Shown: positions 52,369 through 62,936, numbered from the stretch's first letter. The stretch: DNA of 64,000 nt from an uncultured Lachnospiraceae bacterium (GCA_910578555.1 CAJTPS010000002.1:63880-127879); one strand, 5' to 3'. Numbers and translations: made by a program. Notes: generated from the sequence alone by a model not told the origin.

Positions 52369-54384
52369 ATGGGGAAAAGTATTTATATAGCTGAGAAACC
52401 CAGCGTTGCAAAGGAATTTGCCAAAGCTTTAAAATATAATATGAAGAACCGCGACGGTTATATGGAATCTGAAGAGGCGGTTGTGACATGGTGTGTAGGA
52501 CACCTTGTGACGATGAGTTATCCGGAGGCGTATGATGAGAAATACAAGAGGTGGTCGCTTGATACGATCCCTTTCATTCCGGAAAAGTTTAAATACGAAG
52601 TGATTGAAAATGTCAGAAAGCAGTTTCAGATCGTGAGCGGACTGTTGAACCGCGAGGACGTGGAGACGATCTATGTCTGTACCGATTCGGGACGCGAGGG
52701 AGAATACATATACCGCCTCGTGGAACAGCAGGCGCATGTACAGGGAAAGTCCAGAAAACGCGTCTGGATCGATTCACAGACAGAGGAAGAGATTCTGCGC
52801 GGGATCAGGGAAGCAAAAGATCTGTCGGCTTATGATAACTTGTCAGACGCGGCGTATTTGCGCGCCAAGGAAGATTATCTGATGGGAATCAACTTCTCTC
52901 GTGTGCTGACTTTGAAATACAGTAATCCGATTAAATCTTACTTAAAGGCGGACAGAGCGGTCGTGTCCGTAGGGCGCGTTATGACCTGCGTACTTGGTAT
53001 GGTGGTCAATAGAGAACGGGAGATCAGAGAATTTGTGAAGATCCCTTTTTACAGGATCCTGGCCGGAATATCCATTGCCGGGCGGGAATGCACCTGCGAG
53101 TGGAAAGCGGTGGAGGGTTCCCGGTATTATCAGTCGCCTCTGCTCTATAAGGATAACGGTTTTCTGGAGGAAAAAGATGCGGATGCCTTCATACAGTATT
53201 TAAAGGACGATCCAGCCGGTGTGCCCGTAGTGGAGAAGATGGAGAAGAAGAAGGAGACGAAGAACCCGCCGCTTCTTTATAATCTCGCAGAATTGCAGAA
53301 TGACTGCTCCAGGCTCTTTAAGATCAGTCCGGACGAGACGCTGCGCATCGCACAGGAACTCTATGAGAAGAAATTGACGACCTATCCCCGTACGGATGCA
53401 AGAGTGCTTTCCAGTGCGGTTGCGAAGGAAATACACAAAAATATCGGCGGTTTAAGAAACTATGAGATCGCCGCGCCATATGCGGAAAGGATCCTGCAGG
53501 ACGGGAGCTATAAGGCGATCGCCAAGTCGAGATATGTCAATGACAAACAGATCACGGATCACTATGCGATCATCCCGACAGGACAGGGATTCGGCGCTTT
53601 AAACGGACTGCATCCTACGTCGGCAAAGGTATACGAAATTATTGTCAGACGATTTCTAAGTATCTTTTATCCGCCAGCCGTTTACCGCAAGGTTACACTT
53701 GGGATTATGCTGAAGGGAGAATTCTTCTCCACAGGCTTTAAAGTGCTTGCGCAGGAAGGCTATCTGGCTGTCACCCGAAATTCTTTTGCCGGTAAGAAAG
53801 CGGAGGGGGAGGATGGCGGTGAGAAGAAGGAAGAAGAGCAGGAAAATGCCTGTGATGACGCATTTCTGGAGACGTTGAATACATTAAAGAAGGGTATGGA
53901 ACTGGAACTGGCCGGTCTGGATAAAAAAGAAGGCGAGACGTCACCTCCCAAACGGTATAATTCAGGGACGATGATCCTGACGATGGAAAATGCCGGTCAG
54001 TTTATAGAGGATGAAGAACTGCGTGCGCAGATCAAGGGAAGCGGGATCGGCACCTCGGCCACGAGAGCAGAGATTCTTAAGAAACTGGTGAATATCAAAT
54101 ATTTAGCCTTGAATAAGAAGACACAGATCATTACGCCGACACAACTGGGAGAGATGATATACGAGGTGGTGGCGGGAGCGATCAAACCGTTACTCGATCC
54201 AAGACTGACGGCAAGCTGGGAGAAGGGACTGACGCTTGTAGCGGACGGGGAGATCACGGAGAACGAGTATATGGTGAAGCTGGACGATTTCGTTACAAGA
54301 AGAACCAATACGGTGAAGCAGATGAATAACCAGTCGATCCTTTACAACAGGTTCCGCTATGTGGAACAGTTTTATAAAAAATAA
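52369..54384 (+). CDS. topB: DNA topoisomerase III
   Basis: A type IA topoisomerase that decatenates single-strand-linked DNA. The TOPRIM start SIYIAEKPSVAKEFA, the acidic TDSGREGEYIYR and the active Tyr339 in LTTYPRTD are present; GIGTSATRAEILKKL follows. Length 671 with no C-terminal zinc-finger repeats. It starts at ATG 52369 with GAGGA 5 bases upstream. Chromosomal copies like this and plasmid copies look similar; I see no conjugation genes nearby, so I treat it as chromosomal. Confidence 0.95.
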   Translation: MGKSIYIAEKPSVAKEFAKALKYNMKNRDGYMESEEAVVTWCVGHLVTMSYPEAYDEKYKRWSLDTIPFIPEKFKYEVIENVRKQFQIVSGLLNREDVETIYVCTDSGREGEYIYRLVEQQAHVQGKSRKRVWIDSQTEEEILRGIREAKDLSAYDNLSDAAYLRAKEDYLMGINFSRVLTLKYSNPIKSYLKADRAVVSVGRVMTCVLGMVVNREREIREFVKIPFYRILAGISIAGRECTCEWKAVEGSRYYQSPLLYKDNGFLEEKDADAFIQYLKDDPAGVPVVEKMEKKKETKNPPLLYNLAELQNDCSRLFKISPDETLRIAQELYEKKLTTYPRTDARVLSSAVAKEIHKNIGGLRNYEIAAPYAERILQDGSYKAIAKSRYVNDKQITDHYAIIPTGQGFGALNGLHPTSAKVYEIIVRRFLSIFYPPAVYRKVTLGIMLKGEFFSTGFKVLAQEGYLAVTRNSFAGKKAEGEDGGEKKEEEQENACDDAFLETLNTLKKGMELELAGLDKKEGETSPPKRYNSGTMILTMENAGQFIEDEELRAQIKGSGIGTSATRAEILKKLVNIKYLALNKKTQIITPTQLGEMIYEVVAGAIKPLLDPRLTASWEKGLTLVADGEITENEYMVKLDDFVTRRTNTVKQMNNQSILYNRFRYVEQFYKK

Positions 54385-54466
54385 ACACATAGAAGTATTT
54401 GAGAAGACTGATGTGATATCACATCGGTACAGACATAGTATTTTAAAAGAAAGCAGGTGGTGTGAG

Positions 54467-55144
54467 ATGGCATGTATACATGATACACGGATCGAAGAAC
54501 TCTATACGCTGGAGGAGACGATTGCGGGAGAAATTTTTGAAGGAGTGGCCTATCCCTGGGAGGTGCTTCCTAAGATCGGTGAGTTTATCGTCGCATTGGG
54601 AAACAAGCTGCCGGAAGAACGGTACGAGAAGAGAGGCGATAACGTATGGATAGCCAGATCCGCGAATGTGTATCCGAGCGCATGCATTAACGGACCGGCA
54701 ATCATAGATGAAGAGGCGGAGGTCAGACACTGTGCTTTCATCAGAGGAAACGCCATTGTAGGGAAAGGGGCGGTAGTAGGTAATTCGACAGAACTTAAGA
54801 ATGTGATTCTATTCAATAAAGTTCAGGTTCCTCATTACAATTATGTAGGAGACAGTATATTAGGATATAAGGCACATATGGGTGCAGGCTCTATCACGTC
54901 TAATGTCAAGAGCGATAAGACTTTAGTCGTAGTCCGTGCCGGGGAGGATAGACTGGAGACCGGACTCAAGAAATTCGGCGCTATGGTCGGAGATCATGTG
55001 GAAGTGGGCTGCAACAGCGTGCTCAATCCCGGGACAGTGATCGGAAAAGAGACGAATATCTATCCGACTTCGATGGTGAGGGGATTCATACCGGCCGGGA
55101 CAATTTATAAGAGACAGGGTGAAATTGCTGCGAAGCGGGATTAG
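54467..55144 (+). CDS. Left-handed beta-helix (hexapeptide) protein
   Basis: 225 residues with a run of hexapeptide-like turns (IDEEAEVRHCAFIRGNAIVGKGAVVG) forming a left-handed beta-helix, as in UDP-GlcNAc pyrophosphorylase and sugar acyltransferases. There is no N-terminal nucleotidyltransferase domain. Close relatives are labelled LbH or UDP-N-acetylglucosamine pyrophosphorylase-related protein, so the true substrate is unknown. The ATG at 54467 follows AGGTGG by 6 bases. It lies between topB and a GGDEF gene without a clear partner. Confidence 0.82.
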   Translation: MACIHDTRIEELYTLEETIAGEIFEGVAYPWEVLPKIGEFIVALGNKLPEERYEKRGDNVWIARSANVYPSACINGPAIIDEEAEVRHCAFIRGNAIVGKGAVVGNSTELKNVILFNKVQVPHYNYVGDSILGYKAHMGAGSITSNVKSDKTLVVVRAGEDRLETGLKKFGAMVGDHVEVGCNSVLNPGTVIGKETNIYPTSMVRGFIPAGTIYKRQGEIAAKRD

Positions 55145-55225
55145 ATACGCTGTCTGATATGGGTATACCATTTATATGAAACAGAATGAGATGTAATTTT
55201 TGATAGGGCATATGGGGATAAAGGG

Positions 55226-57433
55226 ATGGCTATAGATTTAAGTATGGAAAATTTTGGATCGATGATCGATAATGTGATTGCCGGAATATGTTTTTTTGAG
55301 TATGATAAGACAAACGGGACAATGACACCTTTTTTTATCAATGAAGGAATGTTCCGCATGCTTGGATATTCCAGAGTGCAGGGCATGAAGTTATTAAAGA
55401 AGGTCGAAATGAACATTATTCCGGAGGATCTGCCGATCTATAAACAGGGAATCGCAGATGTACTTAAGGATGACGGCGCTGTAGATGTGGAATTCCGCAC
55501 GGTAACGGGGAGTGGAGGACTCAGATGGCTACATGTCAGAGGAAACCTGTATGCCAGAGAGGCAGACAAGTATACGATCGTAACTGTCATTCAGGACATT
55601 ACCGAACACAAAAATGTAGAGGAGGAACTGCATTTACAGGCTGAAAGACTGCACATTCTTTCCGAGGCGGAAGGCGAACGCATCATTGATTATAATGCAA
55701 AGACGGATGTTATGGTGGTCAAGTCTTCCAACGAGTACGATCTGGCAGGAGAGCAGATCCGGAATAAATGGATGGAGGAATTTGACGCTTCGATGATCTA
55801 TGATGAGGATGTGGCATATTATAAGTCCATCTTCAGAGGTCTGCTGACATCCCCCAAGCATGAAACGATCGAATACCGGACGAAACGCTTTGATGACGAT
55901 TATACATGGTATCAGGCAAATCTGACATCCCTGCTGGGGCCGGAGGGATATGTGACGAGAGTTGTCGGCCGTATAATCAATATTCATGAGAGAAAAATAA
56001 AAGAGATGGAGCTTTTACTGCGGGCGGAGAAGGATGCGCTGACGGGCTTATACAATAAGGGTGCGACAGTGCAGCTGATTCAGAATTTACTCCACGACGG
56101 CAAGAAAGGAACCCTTTACGGACTGATGATCATTGATCTGGATAATTTTAAAGAAGCGAATGATCTGCTGGGGCACGCGCAGGGAGACCAGATTCTTGTA
56201 GACACGGGAGCCGCGCTGAACGATATCTTCAGGGGCGGAGATATTGTCGGTCGTATCGGAGGCGATGAGTTTGTTGTATTCATGAAAGATTTAAGTTCCA
56301 TTTCCGACGCGGATATTCTGGCGGCTAAGGTTGTAAAGGAAGTTGATTTCACTTTTGCGTATGAGGAGCAGCCGATTCACGTGACTTGCAGTGTGGGGGT
56401 GGCAATCTTCCCGTATCACGGCAAAAGTTATGAAGCGCTATTTGACAAAGCAGACAAAGCCGTCTATACGGCCAAGGCGAACGGCAAGTGCGGTTACCGC
56501 ATCTATGATGCCGCTACGACGATGGTATACCATGCCGCCAGAAAGAGTATGGAATATAATCCGGATAAAGGCATGGAGATGAACCGCGGCATAGAGGATC
56601 TGGTGATGCAGCTTCTGTTTGAAGATAAAGTCATGGAGTCTGCGCTGAAATCGTCGATCGAGCTTATTACGGCAGAATATCATTTTCACAGAGGATATGT
56701 GTGCGGTAACGATGATCTTCCGATATCGAGAACGGTACAGTTTGCGGCTGCAGGTTATGAGATCGGTCGGGAGACGAAGGAGCATTATGAGCTGAAACGG
56801 GTGGTAAGTGAGATTCTGTATGAGTCGTTCCGTAAAGCGACGATCATTCATGACTATGATCTGACGGCTGTGGAGATGCATGATTATTTTCAGGCTGAGG
56901 GAATCAAGAGCATGCTCTATTATCCGATCACGTCACAGGGGGCGTTTCAGGGAGCGATCATCTTTGAAAACCATGAGGATGTTCAGCTTGAATTTACGGA
57001 AAGCCAGATGGAAGAGATACGCTCGCTGATGCGTATTCTGGAAGCGCATATTTTACAGATCGGACTGATGGACAGGCTGCAGGATTTTGTGACGCAGATT
57101 GAGATCTTTGATAATATGGACAGCTTTGTATATATTGTCAATCCGGATACATATGAACTAAGCTTTATTAATAAAAAAGTGCTCATGAGTTCACCACAGG
57201 TCAAGATCGGGGATATCTGCTATAAGGCTTTACAGCATAAGGAAGCGCCTTGTGAGAACTGTATATTGAAACATTTGAAAAAGGATGATTCGCACTGCAG
57301 ATGTACGGAGGAACTGTTCAATTATTCTCTGCGGTGCTGGAGCAGATGCAGTGCAAGCTGGCTGGAGTGTAAAGAGGAAAACGGGCTGGCACTCATTAAC
57401 TGCATTGATATATCCGAGTACTTTTTACCATAG
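55226..57433 (+). CDS. PAS-GGDEF diguanylate cyclase with Cys-rich end
   Basis: A cytoplasmic sensor-cyclase candidate. A PAS domain (about 8-130), a second PAS-like domain (about 140-260), then a GGDEF domain with intact GGDEF (345-349) and an inhibitory-site RGGD exactly five residues ahead (336-339), so product inhibition is expected. The last 300 residues contain a helical or GAF-like part and a further PAS-like end rich in cysteines (CYKAL, CENC, CRC, RCWSRC), which could bind metal or sense redox. It is the only predicted active cyclase among the c-di-GMP proteins here. Confidence 0.92.
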   Translation: MAIDLSMENFGSMIDNVIAGICFFEYDKTNGTMTPFFINEGMFRMLGYSRVQGMKLLKKVEMNIIPEDLPIYKQGIADVLKDDGAVDVEFRTVTGSGGLRWLHVRGNLYAREADKYTIVTVIQDITEHKNVEEELHLQAERLHILSEAEGERIIDYNAKTDVMVVKSSNEYDLAGEQIRNKWMEEFDASMIYDEDVAYYKSIFRGLLTSPKHETIEYRTKRFDDDYTWYQANLTSLLGPEGYVTRVVGRIINIHERKIKEMELLLRAEKDALTGLYNKGATVQLIQNLLHDGKKGTLYGLMIIDLDNFKEANDLLGHAQGDQILVDTGAALNDIFRGGDIVGRIGGDEFVVFMKDLSSISDADILAAKVVKEVDFTFAYEEQPIHVTCSVGVAIFPYHGKSYEALFDKADKAVYTAKANGKCGYRIYDAATTMVYHAARKSMEYNPDKGMEMNRGIEDLVMQLLFEDKVMESALKSSIELITAEYHFHRGYVCGNDDLPISRTVQFAAAGYEIGRETKEHYELKRVVSEILYESFRKATIIHDYDLTAVEMHDYFQAEGIKSMLYYPITSQGAFQGAIIFENHEDVQLEFTESQMEEIRSLMRILEAHILQIGLMDRLQDFVTQIEIFDNMDSFVYIVNPDTYELSFINKKVLMSSPQVKIGDICYKALQHKEAPCENCILKHLKKDDSHCRCTEELFNYSLRCWSRCSASWLECKEENGLALINCIDISEYFLP

Positions 57434-57496
57434 ATCATTTCCGGCGGCACTTCAGGTTCTGACCGGGGAAATTATACATGGAAAGCGAGAAAGGCA

Positions 57497-59032
57497 ATGG
57501 TGAAAATTTTAATCTTACTGATTTATTTCGCGGTATTGATCGGTATCGGTCTATACTGCAGGAAGCATGCGACTGATGTGAACGGTTTCGTGCTGGGCGG
57601 GCGTTCCGTCGGTCCCTGGCTCACAGCATTCGCATATGGCACATCTTATTTTTCAGCGGTAGTATTTGTCGGATATGCAGGACAGTTCGGCTGGAAATAC
57701 GGTATAGCCGCTACGTGGGCCGGTATCGGCAACGCGATCATCGGTTCCCTGATGGCGTGGGTGATCCTCGGAAGAAGAACCCGTATTATGAGCCAGCATC
57801 TGGACTCGGCTACTATGCCGCAGTTCTTCGGAGAACGCTTTGGCAGTCCGGCACTCAAAATCGGCGCGTCAGTGATCATTTTTATCTTCTTGATTCCCTA
57901 TACGGCATCGCTCTATAATGGTCTGTCCCGATTGTTCGGCATGGCATTTAATATAGATTATTCTGTCTGTATTGTATTGATGGCGGTTCTGACTGCGGTT
58001 TACGTGATTGCCGGCGGTTATATGGCGACTGCAATCAACGATTTTATACAGGGTATTATCATGCTGCTGGGCATCGTTGCTATTATTGCCGCGGTGATTA
58101 ACTCCAAGGGCGGACTGATGGCGGCGCTTGACGGTCTTGCAAGAATTACGGATGAGACGGTTACCACGACGCCCGGAATCTTTGCTTCCTTTTTGGGCCC
58201 TGATCCCTTGAATCTCATGTTTGTGGTGATCCTGACATCACTCGGCACATGGGGGCTGCCGCAGATGGTGCAGAAATTCTATGCGATCAAGGACGAAGGT
58301 TCGATCAAGAAGGGTACGATTATCTCTACGGCTTTTGCTCTGGTGGTGGCAGGTGGATGTTATTTCCTCGGCGGTTTCGGCAGGCTGTTTTCCGATCAGA
58401 TCGATGTGGCGGCGAACGGATATGATTCCATCATTCCGACGATGCTGTCCGGTTTAAGTCCTATGTTAATTGCGCTCGTGGTAATTCTTGTGCTTTCCGC
58501 GTCCATGTCTACGTTATCCTCACTCGTTATGGCATCCAGTTCCACGCTGACGATTGATTTTATAAAGGATAATTTTGTCAAGAACATGGAGGAGAAAAAG
58601 CAGGTATTATATATACGGGTGCTGATCGTCGCATTTATTATTATATCAGCGGTGCTCGCCCTGATTCAGTATAAGAGCAGTGTGACTTTTATCGCACAGC
58701 TTATGGGAATTTCATGGGGAGCCCTGGCGGGAGCTTTCCTTGCACCGTTTATGTATGCGCTGTACGGGAAATGGGTCTCTAAAGCGTCCTGCTGGGTATG
58801 TTTTATCTTCAGTTCGGTTCTGATGGTGGCAAATATTTTCTTCAAGAGTTCTTTTCCTGAGATTATGCAGTCGCCCATCAACTGCGGCGCAATCGCTATG
58901 CTTGCCGGACTGGTGATCGTTCCGGTTGTCAGTGCGTTTACGCCGAAACCGGACAGGACATTGGTAGATAATGCGTTTGCATGTTATGACAGGGAGACGA
59001 AAGTCTCGCAGAAAACGGCGCTTGGCAAGTAG
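57497..59032 (+). CDS. Sodium:solute symporter (SSS family)
   Basis: A polytopic transporter with about 13 helices. FVLGGRSVGPWLTAFAYGTSYFSAV near the N-terminus and the GGYMATAINDFIQG segment are typical of the PutP/PanF-like group. Length 511 is normal. The GTG/ATG region at 57497 lies 63 bases after the cyclase. Position before iorAB-paaK suggests uptake or exchange of an aromatic acid or amino acid; this is inference from context only. Confidence 0.88.
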   Translation: MVKILILLIYFAVLIGIGLYCRKHATDVNGFVLGGRSVGPWLTAFAYGTSYFSAVVFVGYAGQFGWKYGIAATWAGIGNAIIGSLMAWVILGRRTRIMSQHLDSATMPQFFGERFGSPALKIGASVIIFIFLIPYTASLYNGLSRLFGMAFNIDYSVCIVLMAVLTAVYVIAGGYMATAINDFIQGIIMLLGIVAIIAAVINSKGGLMAALDGLARITDETVTTTPGIFASFLGPDPLNLMFVVILTSLGTWGLPQMVQKFYAIKDEGSIKKGTIISTAFALVVAGGCYFLGGFGRLFSDQIDVAANGYDSIIPTMLSGLSPMLIALVVILVLSASMSTLSSLVMASSSTLTIDFIKDNFVKNMEEKKQVLYIRVLIVAFIIISAVLALIQYKSSVTFIAQLMGISWGALAGAFLAPFMYALYGKWVSKASCWVCFIFSSVLMVANIFFKSSFPEIMQSPINCGAIAMLAGLVIVPVVSAFTPKPDRTLVDNAFACYDRETKVSQKTALGK

Positions 59033-59119
59033 AAAGTATTCTTCGTGCAAATATGATATTTATGAAATTCAAAAGAAAGGGTTTATGCGCAGGAATATGC
59101 ATAGAAAAAGGAGTTATTT

Positions 59120-60841
59120 ATGAAACAGTTAATGTTAGGTAATCAGGCTCTTGCAAGGGGGCTGTATGAGGCAGGATGCAGTGTTGTATCCAGTTATCCG
59201 GGGACGCCGAGCACGGAAGTCACGGAAGAAGCGGCAAAATATGATGAGATCTACTGCGAGTGGGCGCCAAATGAGAAAGTTGCCATGGAGGTGGCATTCG
59301 GTGCGTCCCTTGCCGGGAAAAGGAGTTTCTGCGGCATGAAACATGTGGGTTTAAATGTGGCGGCAGATCCTCTCTTCACATGTTCTTATACAGGAGTCAA
59401 TGCAGGTCTGGTAATCTGTGTTGCCGACGATCCGGGGATGCATTCTTCACAGAACGAACAGGATTCCCGACATTATGCGAAAGCAGCTAAAATACCAATG
59501 CTGGAACCGGCGGATTCCGCGGAGGCATGTGCATTCGTAAAGAAAGCATATGAGATTTCTGAGCAGTTCGATACACCGGTGATTGTGAGGATGTGTACCA
59601 GAATCGCTCATTCACAGAGTCTTGTGGACACACAGGAGCGTGTCGTTCCCGTGGCGCCTGCATATGAGAAAAATGCGGCCAAATACGTTATGATGCCGGT
59701 GAATGCGATACGAAGACATCCTTTCGTGGAAGAGCGTACACGCAAACTGACAGAGTATGCAGAAAGCAGTGAGTTAAACAGGATTGAGACGGGTGATACG
59801 AAACTGGGTGTCATCACATCATCCACGAGTTACCAGTATGTGAAAGAAGTGTTTGGCGAACAGGCAAGCATTTTGAAATTAGGCATGGTCTATCCGCTTC
59901 CGGAGAAACTGATTCTTGATTTCGCGTCTAAGGTGGAGAAGGTTGTGATCGTCGAGGAACTGGATTCCGTGATAGAAGACCACTGCAGAAAGCTTGGACT
60001 GGAAGTGACAGGCAAAGAACTGTTCCCGGTTGAGGGAGAATTTTCCCAGAATCTGGTCGCGGAGAAAATGGGTGTGAAGAGCGTGAGCACAAGCGGCCTG
60101 GAGGAGACGCTTCCGAACAGACCGCCGGTTATGTGTGCAGGCTGCCCGCACAGAGGATTGTTCTACATATTGTCTAAGAATCACTGCAGAGTACTGGGAG
60201 ACATCGGCTGTTATACACTCGGCGCGGTTGCACCGCTGAATGCGATGGATATGACACTCTGTATGGGTGCGTCCGTGAGTGCGATTCATGGATTCAACAA
60301 AGCGCTCGAACAGGAGAGTGAGGGCAATACGGTGGCGGTGATCGGTGATTCCACGTTCATGCATTCCGGTATGACAGGACTTGCGAATATTGCATATAAC
60401 CAGAGTAATTCTACCGTTATTATTCTGGATAATTCCATTACAGGAATGACCGGTCATCAACAGAATCCGACGACCGGCTATAACATTAAGGGTGACCCGG
60501 CGGGTAAGATCGATCTGGAAAGTCTTTGCCGTGCCATGGGAATAGACAGAGTCGCCGTGATAGATCCTTATGATCTGGAGCAGTGTGATAAAGTAATCAA
60601 GGAGGAGCTTGCAGCGAAAGAGCCTTCCGTAATCATCAGCAGAAGACCGTGCGCGCTGCTCAAATATGTGAAGCCGAAGCCGGCTCTTCATGTGGATGAG
60701 AATAAATGTGTCGGGTGTAAGGCATGTATGCGTCTGGGATGTCCGGCAATCAGCATGAAGAACGGGAAAGCGGTAATTGATACTACATTGTGCGTAGGCT
60801 GCGGCGTGTGTAAGCAGCTGTGTAAGTGCGGCGCATTATAA
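59120..60841 (+). CDS. iorA: Indolepyruvate ferredoxin oxidoreductase, alpha subunit
   Basis: With IorB it oxidises aryl 2-oxoacids (from Trp, Phe, Tyr) to aryl-acetyl-CoA, reducing ferredoxin. The N-terminal pyruvate-oxidoreductase-type domain begins LGNQALARGLYEAG; the thiamine site is GDSTFMHSGMTG with a later NSITGMTGHQ; the C-terminus has two 4Fe-4S motifs, CVGCKACMRLGCP and CVGCGVCKQLCKCG. Second motif ends at the very C-terminus, and 573 residues is slightly short but within the family. iorB follows directly. Confidence 0.95.
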   Translation: MKQLMLGNQALARGLYEAGCSVVSSYPGTPSTEVTEEAAKYDEIYCEWAPNEKVAMEVAFGASLAGKRSFCGMKHVGLNVAADPLFTCSYTGVNAGLVICVADDPGMHSSQNEQDSRHYAKAAKIPMLEPADSAEACAFVKKAYEISEQFDTPVIVRMCTRIAHSQSLVDTQERVVPVAPAYEKNAAKYVMMPVNAIRRHPFVEERTRKLTEYAESSELNRIETGDTKLGVITSSTSYQYVKEVFGEQASILKLGMVYPLPEKLILDFASKVEKVVIVEELDSVIEDHCRKLGLEVTGKELFPVEGEFSQNLVAEKMGVKSVSTSGLEETLPNRPPVMCAGCPHRGLFYILSKNHCRVLGDIGCYTLGAVAPLNAMDMTLCMGASVSAIHGFNKALEQESEGNTVAVIGDSTFMHSGMTGLANIAYNQSNSTVIILDNSITGMTGHQQNPTTGYNIKGDPAGKIDLESLCRAMGIDRVAVIDPYDLEQCDKVIKEELAAKEPSVIISRRPCALLKYVKPKPALHVDENKCVGCKACMRLGCPAISMKNGKAVIDTTLCVGCGVCKQLCKCGAL

Positions 60842-60876
60842 ACAGGACAGGAACAAGTAACGGAATGGAGGAAAGT

Positions 60877-61443
60877 ATGACAAAGAATATTATGATCGTG
60901 GGCGTGGGCGGACAGGGGTCGCTTCTTGCCAGCAAACTTCTCGGACATCTGCTCCTGTCGGAAGGGTATGATGTGAAGGTGTCAGAGGTACACGGGATGA
61001 GCCAGCGCGGAGGAAGCGTTGTCACGTATGTAAGATTCGGAGAGAAGGTGTATTCTCCGATTATCGACAAAGGCGAGGCGGATTTCATTATCTCTTTCGA
61101 GAAACTGGAGGCGGCAAGATATCTGGAATATTTAAAGCCGGACGGCAGAATCGTGGTAAATGTACAGGAGATCGATCCGATGCCGGTCATCACGGGAGCA
61201 GCGTCATATCCGGAGAATCTCATTGAGAAAATGCAGGAGAAGGGATTCCTGGTAGATGCGATGGATTGTCTGTCACTGGCGGAGGAAGCAGGATCGGCGA
61301 AAGCGGTGAACATTGTTCTGATGGGGCGGCTTTCACGCTACTTTGACATTGCGGAAGAAAAATGGATCAAGGCGATAGAAGCGTGTGTTCCCGCGAAGTT
61401 TGCGGATATCAATCAAAAGGCTTTCCGACTCGGCAGAGCATGA
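60877..61443 (+). CDS. iorB: Indolepyruvate ferredoxin oxidoreductase, beta subunit
   Basis: The gamma-type domain partner of IorA. IMIVGVGGQGSLLASKLLG at the start is the conserved nucleotide-like loop, and EVHGMSQRGGSV is the family landmark. I choose ATG 60877 with GGAGG 5 bases upstream (188 residues); ATG 60865 would add 4. Co-transcribed with iorA (35 bases apart). Confidence 0.94.
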   Translation: MTKNIMIVGVGGQGSLLASKLLGHLLLSEGYDVKVSEVHGMSQRGGSVVTYVRFGEKVYSPIIDKGEADFIISFEKLEAARYLEYLKPDGRIVVNVQEIDPMPVITGAASYPENLIEKMQEKGFLVDAMDCLSLAEEAGSAKAVNIVLMGRLSRYFDIAEEKWIKAIEACVPAKFADINQKAFRLGRA

Positions 61444-61552
61444 AAGTAAGGTGGTCACAAGACTTTATATTAGAATGGTCTTCGTAGATTCGACATCGCA
61501 GATTCGGCGATAAACGATAAAGAAGCGGCATGAAAGGAATATCTAAAATACA

Positions 61553-62857
61553 ATGGCTAATTATTATCAACCGGAAATTGAGACAATGCCTGTGGAAGAA
61601 CTGCAGGCGCTCCAGAGTGAAAGGTTAGTGAAACAGGTCCGCTATGTTTATGACAATGTGGAGTTCTATCGGAACAGGATGGATGAGGCGGGCGTGAAGC
61701 CCGAGGATGTCAAAGGGATTGAAGATTTATACAAACTGCCTTTTATCAACAAGGATGATCTGCGCGACCAGTATCCTTACGGACTCCTGGCAGTTCCGTT
61801 AAATGACTGTGTACGCATTCAGTCTACCAGCGGCACGACAGGGCGGCGTGTAGTGGCTTTCTATACACAGGAGGATATTGATATCTGGGAGGAATGCTGT
61901 GCAAGGGCGATTATGGCGGCAGGCGGCACGGACAAGGACGTATGTCATGTGTGTTACGGCTACGGGCTGTTTACGGGAGGACCCGGATTAAACGGCGGTT
62001 CCCATAAAGTCGGGTGTCTGACACTGCCAATGTCCTCCGGTAACACGGAAAGACAGCTTCAATTCATGGAAGACCTCGGGTCAACGATTCTGTGCTGTAC
62101 GCCGTCCTATGCGGCGAATCTCGGCGAGGCGGTAACCGAAAGAGGATTAAAGGATAAGATCAAACTGAAGGCAGGCATATTCGGAGCCGAGCCCTGGACG
62201 GAAGAGATGCGGCACCAGATTGAAGAAACGCTTGGGATCAGGGCATATGACATATACGGACTGACGGAGATATCAGGTCCGGGTGTCTCCTTTGAGTGTG
62301 AGGAACAGGCGGGAATGCATATTCAGGAAGACCATTTTATACCGGAAATTATCGATCCGAAGACAGGTGAGGTACTGCCGGAAGGAGAGATCGGGGAACT
62401 TGTATTTACCTGTATCACGAAGAAAGCCTTCCCGCTGCTCAGATATCGAACCAGAGACCTGTGCCGCCTGACGAGAAAGAAATGTTCCTGCGGGCGTACC
62501 CATATCAGGATGACGAAGCCCATGGGAAGAAGCGACGACATGATGGTGGTGAAAGGTGTCAATGTATGGCCGTCACAGATTGAAGCGGTTCTTTTGAAGC
62601 AGGGTTATCAGGCGAATTATCAGATTATAGTAGACCGTATCGGCAGCAAGGACACCATTGAAGTGCAGGTGGAAATGACGCCGGAGATGGCGGAGGACAC
62701 CTCGGTAGCAGTCCCCGTTCGTGAGAAGAAACTCGTTTCCGGGTTAAAATCCATGCTGGGCATCGGCGTGGATGTCAGAGTGGTAGAGCCGAAGAGTATT
62801 ACGCGAAGCGAGGGTAAGGCAGTCCGTGTTATTGATAAGAGACATCTGTATCAGTAA
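61553..62857 (+). CDS. paaK: Phenylacetate-CoA ligase
   Basis: Activates aryl-acetates with CoA and ATP. QSTSGTTGRRV is the AMP-binding P-loop, YGLTEISGPG the second adenylation motif, YRTRDLCRLT and the C-terminal GRSDDMMVVKGVNV and ITRSEGKAVRV (catalytic Lys) complete the ANL fold. 434 residues. Linked to iorAB in many anaerobes, where running in reverse it could recover ATP from aryl-acetyl-CoA, releasing aryl-acetate. Ribosome site is poor (AAGGA is about 14 bases upstream). The 109-base gap before it holds a doubled AGATTCG. Confidence 0.95.
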   Translation: MANYYQPEIETMPVEELQALQSERLVKQVRYVYDNVEFYRNRMDEAGVKPEDVKGIEDLYKLPFINKDDLRDQYPYGLLAVPLNDCVRIQSTSGTTGRRVVAFYTQEDIDIWEECCARAIMAAGGTDKDVCHVCYGYGLFTGGPGLNGGSHKVGCLTLPMSSGNTERQLQFMEDLGSTILCCTPSYAANLGEAVTERGLKDKIKLKAGIFGAEPWTEEMRHQIEETLGIRAYDIYGLTEISGPGVSFECEEQAGMHIQEDHFIPEIIDPKTGEVLPEGEIGELVFTCITKKAFPLLRYRTRDLCRLTRKKCSCGRTHIRMTKPMGRSDDMMVVKGVNVWPSQIEAVLLKQGYQANYQIIVDRIGSKDTIEVQVEMTPEMAEDTSVAVPVREKKLVSGLKSMLGIGVDVRVVEPKSITRSEGKAVRVIDKRHLYQ

Positions 62858-62936
62858 TTTGTACGATCCTTGCACATGAATTTCAACTTGAGCCTTGGGG
62901 CAGAGAGAATGTGAAACTGTGGCGGGGAAAGCGGGT

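Noticed and set aside
52369..54384. topB as sign of an integrated conjugative element
   Set aside because: No relaxase, type IV secretion, integrase or attachment site was seen around it.
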